From contig NZ_SZTO01000019.1 in the NCBI RefSeq assembly GCF_013369385.1, positions 29,629-93,628 of the forward strand: DNA of 64,000 nucleotides. The letters run 5' to 3'. The notes beneath the pieces were generated by a model. The model saw only the letters and a program-made list of their open reading frames with translations. It had not been told where the DNA came from and did not search any database. The translations under genes and the position numbers were made by a program. Positions 1 to 8,071 of the stretch are shown here, piece after piece; positions within the stretch are counted from its first letter, which is position 1; each line of letters opens with the position of its first letter. Source of the DNA: Vibrio sp. 05-20-BW147 (lineage in GTDB: Bacteria > Pseudomonadota > Gammaproteobacteria > Enterobacterales > Vibrionaceae).

Positions 1-1301
1 CGACGGTACGCCAGCGTGACTGGAACCTCTACACCAGAAGATTGAACCAAAATCTGCTCAGTATGGTACAAATTGGCTTGGTAATTGGCGTAGCGATCTT
101 GGGCAATCTCTTTGATGCTCAGCGAGCTCACGTCTAGCTCTCGCCATGTCGGTGGCGTGGTCATCGACATGCTACGAATGCGCACTTTGTTACTGGCGAA
201 ATCGCCATTTCTCGAAATCCAAGCCGCTTCACCAGCATGATTCAGAGGGATTTGCTTGCGTAGTTCACCGCGGTAGTTTAATACCGAAAGTAATGAATCT
301 TGCCCCTGACTCGCGCTCACCACAACGCCTGCCGAAAACAGATAAAACTGATTCAGCGTTGTGATGTGATCACTAAAGCGTTGCCAATCAGTCGGTGCCT
401 GCAACGGTGCCTGATAAAGCTGAAAATCACCAGCATGGTTGCTCTGAACAAAAAGCGTTTGCTGGCTGATATCCACATAATATTCCATTCCTTGCTCAGC
501 TTTACGCAGAACAGCGGAGACTTCTCCAGTGCGCAAGTTGAGGATTTTTTGTTCACTGCTGTTTTCATTGTTGCTTTGCAATAGCGCGTAATTTGCATCG
601 CTGGCGGCATAAAACGACATCAACCAATCTGCTCGCGTTTCCTGCCACAAGCTGTGCTGACGACCCGTTTCTAGCTCAATCGCCATGATGTTCGATGGAC
701 GCTGAGCCTGATCTTTCTCAATCACATAAGCGGTCAAACCATCGCGAGAGAGCAGTACTGACGTGTCCAAGTCTTGTGCAATTTCAACGATATGGCCTTG
801 CTTTAAATCGACCAACACCGCCCGATATCGCTCACTACCTTGACGATCTTCGGTAAACAACAAGTGTGTGCGTTTTGCCGAGATGGCCCACTCACCCACT
901 TGATAGTAAGGCGTGTTATTTTGTCGCTCGGCAAACGAGAACACCACCTCTGCTTGTTGAGTGATTGGGTCGCGGCGCATCAATTGCAAACTGCCGCCTT
1001 GGTTGGTTAGTTTCCATTCCTCTCCTTCACGATAACCCCATGGTTCTTCACCTTTCTCAGGCTGCATCGCTTGCCACTGCTTCTCCAGCATGTGTGCCAA
1101 ACTCTCACTTTCAAGCAGTCTTTGTGCTGCAAGCTGATTCTGCTCTTCTAAGTAAGCACGCACTCTCGGTGAACTGCGTGAGTCATCTCGCAGCCATTCA
1201 TACTTGTCTTTAGCATCCTTATCCGTCACAGAGGAATTTTGAGCAAAACTCAACCCTGCCGGGAGCCATGCCAGCATCAAAAAAAGATGAATAAATTTCA
1301 T
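1..1301 (-). CDS. S9 family (prolyl oligopeptidase-type) peptidase, N-terminal part
   Basis: The minus-strand frame opens at an ATG (1301) and stays open to the window edge, giving 433 residues with no stop; the 3' end is outside. The first ~20 residues form a signal peptide ending near SFA-Q, so the enzyme is probably periplasmic. The mature start (KDKYEWLRDDSR) matches the N-terminal helix of prolyl oligopeptidases and oligopeptidase B, and the rest reads as the seven-bladed propeller. The visible end (SSGVEVPVTLAYR) is the hinge into the alpha/beta-hydrolase domain, so the catalytic Ser-Asp-His lie outside the window. Family enzymes cleave short peptides after proline or basic residues; which type this is cannot be told here. 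A Fur-like box lies about 115 bp upstream. Confidence 0.85.
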   Translation of the reverse strand, partial: MKFIHLFLMLAWLPAGLSFAQNSSVTDKDAKDKYEWLRDDSRSSPRVRAYLEEQNQLAAQRLLESESLAHMLEKQWQAMQPEKGEEPWGYREGEEWKLTNQGGSLQLMRRDPITQQAEVVFSFAERQNNTPYYQVGEWAISAKRTHLLFTEDRQGSERYRAVLVDLKQGHIVEIAQDLDTSVLLSRDGLTAYVIEKDQAQRPSNIMAIELETGRQHSLWQETRADWLMSFYAASDANYALLQSNNENSSEQKILNLRTGEVSAVLRKAEQGMEYYVDISQQTLFVQSNHAGDFQLYQAPLQAPTDWQRFSDHITTLNQFYLFSAGVVVSASQGQDSLLSVLNYRGELRKQIPLNHAGEAAWISRNGDFASNKVRIRSMSMTTPPTWRELDVSSLSIKEIAQDRYANYQANLYHTEQILVQSSGVEVPVTLAYR

Positions 1302-1393
1302 AGTTTTGGAAGTTACATTTATAAAGTAAATGAAAGGACGCTAGTTTGCCCTCAAATGCAAATAACATCAATTATCATTTACCACAAATTAGT

Positions 1394-1429
1394 GATAATG
1401 ATCACAAATACAAATGAGAATGGCTATCA
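1394..1429 (-). promoter_or_regulatory. Candidate Fur box(es) upstream of the S9 peptidase
   Basis: TGAGAATGGCTATCA (1415-1429) matches the Fur 7-1-7 inverted repeat TGATAATNATTATCA at all but a few positions. A second partial match, GATAATGATCAC, lies at 1394-1405. They sit 93-128 bp before the peptidase start, a plausible place for iron repression. Found by eye only. Confidence 0.5.
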
Positions 1430-1549
1430 ATTTAAGTAATTACTCAAATTAATCTCGACACTAAACTCAATGACCAGAAAGGCCAAGCGAGCTCTGTATT
1501 CTGAACAGCAGGCAAAATAGATAAGGAGAATGGGCAGTTGGGACAATAG

Positions 1550-1573
1550 AGCCATGGCGAACACTCACGGCTC
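1550..1573 (-). terminator. Weak hairpin downstream of the PilZ gene
   Basis: GAGCC and GGCTC arms enclose a 14-nt loop about 15 bp after the PilZ stop, followed on the minus strand by a short T-containing stretch. It is a weak candidate terminator. Confidence 0.3.
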
Positions 1574-1585
1574 ATTTCAAGCAAG

Positions 1586-2335
1586 CTAAGAGCTGCGTAG
1601 TTTTAGCTTTGTTCCGTCAAACTTCAAATGACCAAGCAGATTCTTGGCGTTGTGCTTGCCAAGATCATCAAACTCAACACCGTATCGAGCGTAGTGTGTC
1701 GAACGTTGTAAGTTACATACCTTCCCTTTCAGTGGTGCGAGTGTTGGGCCACCGACTTTGTTGAGAAAAATTTCGAGCGACACTTCTTCTCCCACCATAA
1801 AAATACGGCTCATTGGGGCGGTTACGAAACGGCACCCGCCTCGTGATAAATCTCGAATTTCACATTCCACTTTGGCTTCATTCACATAAGCTTTGGCGGG
1901 TAAGTTCACTTCATAACGAGTTTCTTTGCGCAACTGCGATACCAGCATAGTGCTTGGCACACTTAACACCAGCAGCGGAAATGGATCACTCAAACGATGC
2001 GTTAACTGACAGCGAAACTGTATGATGGCCCCTTCGCCACGGTGCGAGAGTGCCTTGACGTTAACCCAAAAGCCTTCTTGAAAATAGAACTTGAGATCGT
2101 CATCCGATATTTGGGGAATTTCAACCAGTATTGAGTGACCAGAGTGAGTGCCAACGAATAGACTGGTCGTCAAAAACTTGGTTCCCACTGGCGTTGCGAC
2201 ATTGAGTGTGATTTCGCTACCATGCTCAATCATCGCCAGTGCATCGGTGCTATTCAACGACGTTGTGCAACGCTGTGAAGCATTATCAGGCGAACTTAGT
2301 GGGCGCTTTTGGATTCTAGCCATCGGTGTATTCAT
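1586..2335 (-). CDS. PilZ domain protein with YcgR-like N-terminal domain
   Basis: A 249-residue cytoplasmic protein, probably a cyclic-di-GMP receptor. The N-terminal half (roughly residues 25-120) resembles the YcgR/PilZN beta-barrel of flagellar brake proteins (LVEIPQISDDDLKFYF). The C-terminal half is a PilZ domain with both c-di-GMP-binding signatures: the arginine motif in LRKETRYEV and DLSRGG a little later. This two-domain layout is shared with YcgR and V. cholerae PlzD (VCA0042), so a link between c-di-GMP and motility or surface behaviour is likely; the target is unknown. The frame extends 15 codons upstream to another ATG (2380), but only the ATG at 2335 has a Shine-Dalgarno sequence (AGGA, 8 bp before), so this start is chosen. 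The nearby chemotaxis gene fits a motility role. Confidence 0.85.
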   Translation of the reverse strand: MNTPMARIQKRPLSSPDNASQRCTTSLNSTDALAMIEHGSEITLNVATPVGTKFLTTSLFVGTHSGHSILVEIPQISDDDLKFYFQEGFWVNVKALSHRGEGAIIQFRCQLTHRLSDPFPLLVLSVPSTMLVSQLRKETRYEVNLPAKAYVNEAKVECEIRDLSRGGCRFVTAPMSRIFMVGEEVSLEIFLNKVGGPTLAPLKGKVCNLQRSTHYARYGVEFDDLGKHNAKNLLGHLKFDGTKLKLRSS

Positions 2336-2508
2336 CGTACCTATCCTAGTCAGCCTCACTGGTGCGGCCGCTGTTTTCATTCTATTGAATAGCTATCTAA
2401 ACTCATTCGAGCCTATTACATAAACATAGCCTATGTACTCTGTTGCCCGATTTTATTTAGAGACTGTTTTTGATTCAATGATAAACCTATAAATTGAGGA
2501 GAAGAATT

Positions 2509-2781
2509 GTGAACCCTATCACCCATGATGCAGAAAATAACCTCTATCGCGTTCATTTACACGGCGAACACTACGCTACCGTCCATTATCAATTGGAAGA
2601 GAACAGCATGGCGATCACCTCAACACACATTCCAGAAGCGTTAAGAGGCGCTGGCTATGGCAAAGTGATGATGGAAGCGCTATTACCCGAGATCGCGGCA
2701 AGCGGTTACAAAGTGATTCCCGTTTGTAGCTATGTGAAACACTACTTGGATCGCCATCCGCAGTGGCAACACTTACTTTAA
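2509..2781 (+). CDS. Small GNAT-type N-acetyltransferase (YjdJ-like)
   Basis: A 90-residue protein starting at GTG 2509, which has a strong Shine-Dalgarno (AGGAGA, 6 bp upstream). A TTG at 2494 in the same frame would place the ribosome site inside the gene and is rejected. The sequence carries the acetyl-CoA loop of the short GNAT family COG2388: TSTHIPEALRGAGYGKVMME (residues ~40-60), followed by IPVCSYVKHYLDRHPQW, the typical end of these minimal acetyltransferases. The substrate is not known for most members. It is convergent with the chemotaxis gene and separated from it by a perfect hairpin. Confidence 0.85.
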   Translation: MNPITHDAENNLYRVHLHGEHYATVHYQLEENSMAITSTHIPEALRGAGYGKVMMEALLPEIAASGYKVIPVCSYVKHYLDRHPQWQHLL

Positions 2782-2846
2782 CTGGCTTACAGTATCCGCT
2801 GCTACAACACCAAGTTTGAAGGAAGAAGAGAAGGTGTGGGATGAGA

Positions 2847-2884
2847 AATTTGCCTTCGACTTCCATTAAAGACGAAGGCAAATT
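2847..2884. terminator. Perfect 12-bp hairpin between convergent genes
   Basis: AATTTGCCTTCG (2847-2858) and CGAAGGCAAATT (2873-2884) are exact inverse complements around a 14-nt loop. It sits between the stop codons of the GNAT and chemotaxis genes. Neither strand has a clear T tract after it, so terminator function is likely but not certain. Confidence 0.5.
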
Positions 2885-2914
2885 GAAGGTAGTGTTCGAG
2901 AGGTGTTTTACATT

Positions 2915-4543
2915 TTACAAGCGGAAGAAACTCAATTGAGCCTTTTGTTTTTCCGCCAACTGCGACAACTCGCTACTCGCGCTGGCGCTTTGGCTGATAC
3001 CCGCTACGTTTTGGTTGACCAGTTCAGACATGTTGACAACGTTGCGGTTGATGTCTTGCGTCACTTGCGATTGTTCTTCTGCTGCCGTTGCCACTTGTGC
3101 GTTTGAATCGTTGATGTTCGCAACCGCTTCAGTAATACCCACCAAGGCATCGTTCGCTCGTTTAGTCAGTTCATTGTTGCGCTCTAGCATATTCAAACTC
3201 TCTTGCATGCTGTCATTGGCTAGGCCAGATTGCAGTTGAAGCTGCTCAATGATCACTTGAATTTCTTTAGTTGAATCTTGCGTACGAGCGGCCAACATAC
3301 GAACTTCGTCTGCCACTACCGCAAAACCACGGCCAGATTCACCAGCACGGGCAGCTTCAATTGCCGCATTGAGCGCCAGCAAGTTGGTTTGCTCAGAAAC
3401 GCCACGAATCACTTCAATCACATCGTTGATCTGCACCGATTGCTCTTTCAAGCTCAATACCACGCGCGCGGCATCGTTCAATGCCGATGACATCTGTTGG
3501 CTTGCTTCGGCACTCTCTTTAAAGATCGCCAAACCCGATTTGGCTAAACCGTCTGTCTCGCGAGCGGTGGCATCCGCCGAGGTCGCGTTATCGCTAACGT
3601 TATTCGCGGTACTTGCAAGCTCGTTCACTGCTGAAGCAACTTGTTCAATTTCCGCCAACTCTTGCTGCGCATTCGCTTCGGATTGGGTCATAACAGCGGC
3701 AAGTTCTGTTGATGCCGACGCCACTTCTTCGGAGATACGGATCAAGTGTTCAACGATACTGTGTAGCTGGCTCGCCGTGGTATTCACGTCTTTGCTGAGG
3801 TGCGCAATTTCATTGTCGCCATCGACGTCCGCACGAACCGAAAGGTTACCTTGTGAGAGTTCACGCATCACCGCTTGTAACTTGATCACCGGTGTCACAA
3901 TCATGCCCGAGAGGAACCATGCCACCAATAAAGACAGCGCCAACACACCAAGAACCGTCGCTGTCGCGACATTTTTCACATGAATATTATCAAGATTGCT
4001 CTGTTCCATACTTTCAGCGGCTTTTCGATTCACCATTTGTGACATGGTGTTTATTGCCGCCACCATCTCATCGCCCACTTTACGGTAGTCCGCGATAAAA
4101 CGGTTGTATTCTGCCGCTGAGACCGTGCCTTGATCATTACGACCAAAAAACTCCACCGCATTCATTGAGTGATCAATGTAGCTATTGATTGATTTGCGCA
4201 CTTCTGTCGCTTCCGCGCGAAATTCGCCGCGTTCAATGATCTCATCCAAATCTTGATTAATTTCTCTGGCACTTTGCTTAAGCTGCGATAAGAAGTTGTC
4301 ACGACGATTAGCATCGTAAATCGCGTACACTGCGCTAATTCGCAGTGGGTAAACCGAATCATCAATTTTCGCCAAAGTATCTTTATAGAAAACCAGTGAG
4401 TTGGTGTTATGAGTAATAACATCTTGTTCAGCTTCGAGTTTGTCTTTGGTGACCCAAAGCGCCACGAGCAAAGCGAACGCGGTCAAAATAACAGGGACTA
4501 AAACCTGGGTTCTAACAGACAAGTTTTTTAACGAAAATTGCAT
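2915..4543 (-). CDS. Methyl-accepting chemotaxis protein
   Basis: A 542-residue inner-membrane chemoreceptor. After a short cytoplasmic start, TM1 lies around residues 12-30, followed by a ~160-residue periplasmic region predicted mostly helical, resembling a four-helix-bundle ligand domain. TM2 is near 195-215, then a HAMP domain (MIVTPVIKLQAVMRELSQG) and the methyl-accepting domain with its hairpin tip (EQTNLLALNAAIEAARAGE, then GRGFAVVADEVR), which binds CheA/CheW. The C-terminus lacks the NWETF-type pentapeptide that recruits CheR and CheB. The ligand cannot be read from sequence. The frame extends upstream to a TTG at 4555, but GAGG placed 6 bp before ATG 4543 fixes the start. It is monocistronic. 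Confidence 0.93.
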   Translation of the reverse strand: MQFSLKNLSVRTQVLVPVILTAFALLVALWVTKDKLEAEQDVITHNTNSLVFYKDTLAKIDDSVYPLRISAVYAIYDANRRDNFLSQLKQSAREINQDLDEIIERGEFRAEATEVRKSINSYIDHSMNAVEFFGRNDQGTVSAAEYNRFIADYRKVGDEMVAAINTMSQMVNRKAAESMEQSNLDNIHVKNVATATVLGVLALSLLVAWFLSGMIVTPVIKLQAVMRELSQGNLSVRADVDGDNEIAHLSKDVNTTASQLHSIVEHLIRISEEVASASTELAAVMTQSEANAQQELAEIEQVASAVNELASTANNVSDNATSADATARETDGLAKSGLAIFKESAEASQQMSSALNDAARVVLSLKEQSVQINDVIEVIRGVSEQTNLLALNAAIEAARAGESGRGFAVVADEVRMLAARTQDSTKEIQVIIEQLQLQSGLANDSMQESLNMLERNNELTKRANDALVGITEAVANINDSNAQVATAAEEQSQVTQDINRNVVNMSELVNQNVAGISQSASASSELSQLAEKQKAQLSFFRL

Positions 4544-4748
4544 GTAATGCCTCAATCAAGAAGGTTCGCTTTACGCCAAAGCCAACCATTTCAGAAAGGG
4601 CAAATTCTAGAGCGTGCTCACATTTTTGTCTATAAAAGATGCTAATAATTTCATAATGTTAGCGACATAAAGTCGACCTTAGTCAAAAAGTCGACCATAT
4701 GATTAAATGTGAAAAAATATAGAAGAATATGTCTTGCAACAAACAGGG

Positions 4749-5096
4749 TTAGTTAATCGGATGTTCGTACTCGATGATCACTTGATTGCCCTCAACGTAA
4801 ACATTGCGAATCACGCCATCGACAGTAACTTTGTTTTGCAGGAATATCGTTTGAGAAGTCGAAAGATCACGTCGTGATAAGGAAGGGATTACTTTGAATG
4901 GCTGGACGTGGAGCTGTTCACACAGTTGATTGATGAAACCAAGAGTAAGTGGGGTATCGCCTCGCAGATAGGAAGAAAACTCGTGATGGTTAAGCCCGAG
5001 ACGGCGCGTCATTTCCATCTGCGTAATATGCATTTTGGCTTTTTGCGACATCCAAATATCGTACAGCGCGATACGATCCTGCTCAGTAAATTCCAT
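4749..5096 (-). CDS. Small XRE/Cro-like HTH regulator
   Basis: A 115-residue protein. Residues ~25-75 form a helix-turn-helix of the XRE type (ITQMEMTRRLGLNHHEFSSY, then TPLTLGFINQLCEQLHVQP). The C-terminal ~40 residues (TVDGVIRNVYVEGNQVIIEYEH) look like a small beta domain. A GTG at 5099 directly precedes ATG 5096; ATG is preferred because GGGGA sits about 6 bp before it. It is transcribed alone and lies between the chemoreceptor and a mechanosensitive channel. Its targets are unknown; autoregulation is common in the family. Confidence 0.75.
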   Translation of the reverse strand: MEFTEQDRIALYDIWMSQKAKMHITQMEMTRRLGLNHHEFSSYLRGDTPLTLGFINQLCEQLHVQPFKVIPSLSRRDLSTSQTIFLQNKVTVDGVIRNVYVEGNQVIIEYEHPIN

Positions 5097-5357
5097 CACC
5101 TTTCCCCAATAATCCGATCTGAGTATAAAACTCTCATGACTTAATAACGAAAGTGTTAGTTACAAGTCAAAGAACCGGTGAAATTATGCGGTAGAAACGG
5201 TACATATTGCACAAAACTCGATCCCATTCACATCCTATTGTGTCGTAAGGAGCTCATATCAATGAGTCGCATTGGAATTTTATCGGCTCAATTTTTGCGG
5301 TGTTGACCAATTATCTGTTACCTTTCTCTTTTTAATTCAAACGATAAGTTCTGAGAT

Positions 5358-6476
5358 ATGAATGATTGGTTAATTGAGCTGCAACAAGCACTCTTTAGTA
5401 ATCACAAGGATTGGTTTGGCAGTGTGCTGTTTATTACCGGATGCAGCGCCATCGCATGGATCGTTTGGCGCGTGGTGGTATCACGCTTACATGTGCTCGC
5501 GGAAAAAACGCATCTCCACTGGGATGATCTTTTGCTGGAAGCTTTTAGAACCCCTATCAGCACTTTTATCTGGCTTTGGCCAGGAACCATCTCTCTTGGC
5601 ATTATCGTCCAAAGCCAAACCGGACAAAGCTTAGCTTGGCTTGGCACCGCGAAACTCATCATGGTGATTTCGCTGCTGGTTTGGATCGTCATGCGCTTTG
5701 TTAATCACGCAGAAGAGTATCTCTTAGCAACACAAAGCTACGATGAAACCACAGTGCAAGCCGCTGCGAAGGTGGCGAGATTATTTATTCTCACCATCGG
5801 CACGCTGACCATGATGCAGGTGTTTGGCCTGAGCTTGTCTGGTTTGTTAACCTTTGGTGGTGTGGGTGGTTTGATCGTCGGTTTAGCGGCCAAAGACCTT
5901 CTTTCAAACTTCTTTGGTGGCTTGATGATCTACTTTGACCGCCCGTTTAAAGTGGGGGATTGGGTACGCTCTCCGGATCGCCAAATTGAGGGAACCGTTG
6001 AGCGCATCGGTTGGCGAATGACCATTATTCGCACTTTTGATAAACGCCCTCTGTATGTACCCAACTCGGTGTTTAGCAATATTGTGGTGGAAAACCCTTC
6101 GCGCATGCTCAATCGTCGTATTTACGAAACCATTGGTGTGCGTTATGACGATTGCAATAAGCTACCTCAAATCATTGAGCAAGTTCGTGAGATGCTGAAA
6201 CATCACCCCGATATCGATGCAAATCAGACCTTGATCGTGAACTTTAATAGCTTTGGTTCTTCGTCACTTAACTTCTTCGTCTACACCTTCACCAAAACGG
6301 TGAACTGGGTGGAATACCATGGGGTGAAGCAAGATGTGCTACTCAAAGTGATGGAAATTATTCAGAAAAACGGTGCAGATATTGCCTTCCCGACTCAAAC
6401 ATTGAAGTTTGATCCAGTGCAGGCAGGATTGACTGAACCCAACAAGGGGAATCAAACCATGCAAGATGTTCAGTAA
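5358..6476 (+). CDS. ynaI: MscS-family mechanosensitive channel (YnaI-like)
   Basis: A 372-residue inner-membrane channel that would open under membrane tension to release solutes on hypo-osmotic shock. There are about four to five hydrophobic segments in residues 20-190; the pore-lining helix and following loop read FGGVGGLIVGLAAKDLLSNF. The beta domain contains FDRPFKVGDWVRSPDRQIEG, GTVERIGWRMTIIRTFD and PLYVPNSVFSNIVVENPSRM, motifs nearly identical to those I know from E. coli YnaI, whose length (343) is also close. The C-terminal cytoplasmic vestibule is complete. Osmotic adaptation is the expected role. It converges on the adhesin secretion operon across a hairpin terminator. Confidence 0.9.
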   Translation: MNDWLIELQQALFSNHKDWFGSVLFITGCSAIAWIVWRVVVSRLHVLAEKTHLHWDDLLLEAFRTPISTFIWLWPGTISLGIIVQSQTGQSLAWLGTAKLIMVISLLVWIVMRFVNHAEEYLLATQSYDETTVQAAAKVARLFILTIGTLTMMQVFGLSLSGLLTFGGVGGLIVGLAAKDLLSNFFGGLMIYFDRPFKVGDWVRSPDRQIEGTVERIGWRMTIIRTFDKRPLYVPNSVFSNIVVENPSRMLNRRIYETIGVRYDDCNKLPQIIEQVREMLKHHPDIDANQTLIVNFNSFGSSSLNFFVYTFTKTVNWVEYHGVKQDVLLKVMEIIQKNGADIAFPTQTLKFDPVQAGLTEPNKGNQTMQDVQ

Positions 6477-6483
6477 AAAAACT

Positions 6484-6511
6484 AACAAGCCGAGGTCATG
6501 CTCGGCTTGTT
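6484..6511 (-). terminator. Rho-independent terminator of the adhesin secretion operon
   Basis: AACAAGCCGAG (6484-6494) pairs perfectly with CTCGGCTTGTT (6501-6511). On the minus strand the stem is followed by a T run, so it ends the operon that finishes at 6520. It may also stop the channel transcript from the left. Confidence 0.85.
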
Positions 6512-6519
6512 ACTCTGTG

Positions 6520-7428
6520 CTATTTGTAGCCTCCGTAGACCAATGGGGCCTCGAGTTCTAAACGTACCTTGTTTCGGTGTATCGCTTCTTCAGGCAAACT
6601 AATAAAACCGTGCTCTGCAATGGTTTCCTGCCCCTCTTCCCCTAATGTTAAGCCGACAAAATACTTCTCCGCATCGGTGAGGTAATTGCGATTGGGTGGC
6701 AAATTAAGGTAAAGATAATAGACGTTAGACAATGGATAGCGACCAGACAAAATCGTTTCTTTGTTGAGGTCAAAACGTTCGCCACTGCGGTTGATGATAT
6801 CAAGGCGGCGTACACCACTTTCAAGCTCTGCATAAACGGTATATCCCATCAGGTTCTTGTCATCGGCGATGGCCTCGATAAGTTGCTCACGCTCAGGATA
6901 ATACTGGGTAAGCGAGCTTTGAGGCGATTCACACTCCACCAGCTTCGCAAAGTTCAGATGCTTAGCCAGTTCGTTTTCCACCGCCACAGGTTTGATGGTT
7001 TGATACTCTTCACCAAGAACCTTATTCCACTGCATTAGCTCTGGTTGATCATGGCAACCGAAGATCAGCTCCAACTCGTCGATGGTTACCCCACCAATCG
7101 GATTCTCCTCATTTACCAAGATGGTAATGACGTCTGAAGTGAAAAACAGTTCAGTCGGGCGATAACCATACTTGTGTTCAAACAAGGCGATTTCACTGTC
7201 GAGCCATTTACGTGAGCTGATACCCAGACGCGCTTGGTTGTCGATCATGGCGCCTTGCACATCCGCACTTTTTCGCGCAGTGATATCGAGTTCTGCCGAT
7301 TGGATTAAATCGTTAGCAACCGCCATCAATTCTTGCTCAACCAAAATACGTGAACTTTCCTCAGCCCAAACTCCCGCACTCAACGACAACCCAGCCAATG
7401 TGGCAATACAAACATTGATTAATTTCAT
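6520..7428 (-). CDS. PstS-like periplasmic substrate-binding protein, last gene of the adhesin T1SS operon
   Basis: A 302-residue exported protein; the first ~22 residues (MKLINVCIATLAGLSLSAGVWA) are a signal peptide. Three motifs match phosphate-binding PstS-type proteins: ILVNEENPIGGVTIDELELI (near 110), LSGRYPLSNVYYLYLNLPP (near 230) and the C-terminal FVGLTLGEEGQETIAEHG. No ABC permease or ATPase for uptake lies beside it. It is the last gene of the operon encoding the giant adhesin and its exporter. It could be a repurposed binding-protein fold acting in adhesin biogenesis or sensing; that role is inference. The frame extends eight codons upstream, but ATG 7428 has an AAGGGAG ribosome site. 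The gap to the OmpA-like gene is 27 bp. Confidence 0.8.
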   Translation of the reverse strand: MKLINVCIATLAGLSLSAGVWAEESSRILVEQELMAVANDLIQSAELDITARKSADVQGAMIDNQARLGISSRKWLDSEIALFEHKYGYRPTELFFTSDVITILVNEENPIGGVTIDELELIFGCHDQPELMQWNKVLGEEYQTIKPVAVENELAKHLNFAKLVECESPQSSLTQYYPEREQLIEAIADDKNLMGYTVYAELESGVRRLDIINRSGERFDLNKETILSGRYPLSNVYYLYLNLPPNRNYLTDAEKYFVGLTLGEEGQETIAEHGFISLPEEAIHRNKVRLELEAPLVYGGYK

Positions 7429-7455
7429 TTTTGCTCCCTTCATGATTGCCACCCG

Positions 7456-8070
7456 TTATTGACGAACAGTGCGTTTGAGATTGGACGATTCTTGCTCTGA
7501 GGTATAAATCGTCCATTTCGCTTCGGTTTTCATATCTGGCTGGGTGATCACCGCGATGGTACGGCGTTTGCGGTCTTTGAGTTTCTCCGTCAACGCGGTC
7601 ACTTGGGTAAATTCCTGCTCAGAAATACGCTCTGGTGCAATGCCGTTTTCGATTAATGCCTCTTTTAACACCGAGGTGCGCTTTTTCGCCAACACTTGGT
7701 TGTACTCGTCGCTGCCTTCAGGGCTGGTGTCGCCGACCAGAATGACTTTTGCTTCTGTGCCTTGATTTAAAATTGCCAGCAACTCATCAAACTCGCTCGA
7801 TTGATCGAGACGAATATGGGCATCGTCAAAATTGAAGTAAACGGTTTTGATATCCACTTTTTGATAAATCGTCCAGCGAGTACAGCCTTTGCTGTCAACT
7901 TCAGTGCCCAATGGTGTGTCTGCACAAATGTCACGCTGGTTAATCACGCCATCTTTATCGCTGTCGCGCAGATCATCGATTTGATGACGAGTCATGGTGG
8001 TGTCTGGCATTTGCGCACAAGCCGTAAGCAACATAGGCAACACTGCGCAGGCTAATAAATTCCGTCTCAT
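7456..8070 (-). CDS. OmpA-family lipoprotein in the adhesin T1SS operon
   Basis: A 204-residue protein with a lipoprotein signal (MRRNLLACAVLPMLLTAC; lipidated Cys at residue 18). Residues ~33-62 (DSDKDGVINQRDICADTPLG) form one thrombospondin type-3 calcium-binding repeat. Residues ~70-180 form an OmpA C-terminal domain (KTVYFNFDDAHI, YNQVLAKKRTSVLKEAL, KDRKRRTIAVI). The usual GHTD motif reads GDTS, so the peptidoglycan contact differs from classical OmpA. It starts 1 bp after the TolC-like stop codon and is clearly co-transcribed with the exporter. A likely job is anchoring the exporter or adhesin to the cell wall or outer membrane; that is inferred from context. Confidence 0.88.
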   Translation of the reverse strand: MRRNLLACAVLPMLLTACAQMPDTTMTRHQIDDLRDSDKDGVINQRDICADTPLGTEVDSKGCTRWTIYQKVDIKTVYFNFDDAHIRLDQSSEFDELLAILNQGTEAKVILVGDTSPEGSDEYNQVLAKKRTSVLKEALIENGIAPERISEQEFTQVTALTEKLKDRKRRTIAVITQPDMKTEAKWTIYTSEQESSNLKRTVRQ

Positions 8071-8071
8071 A

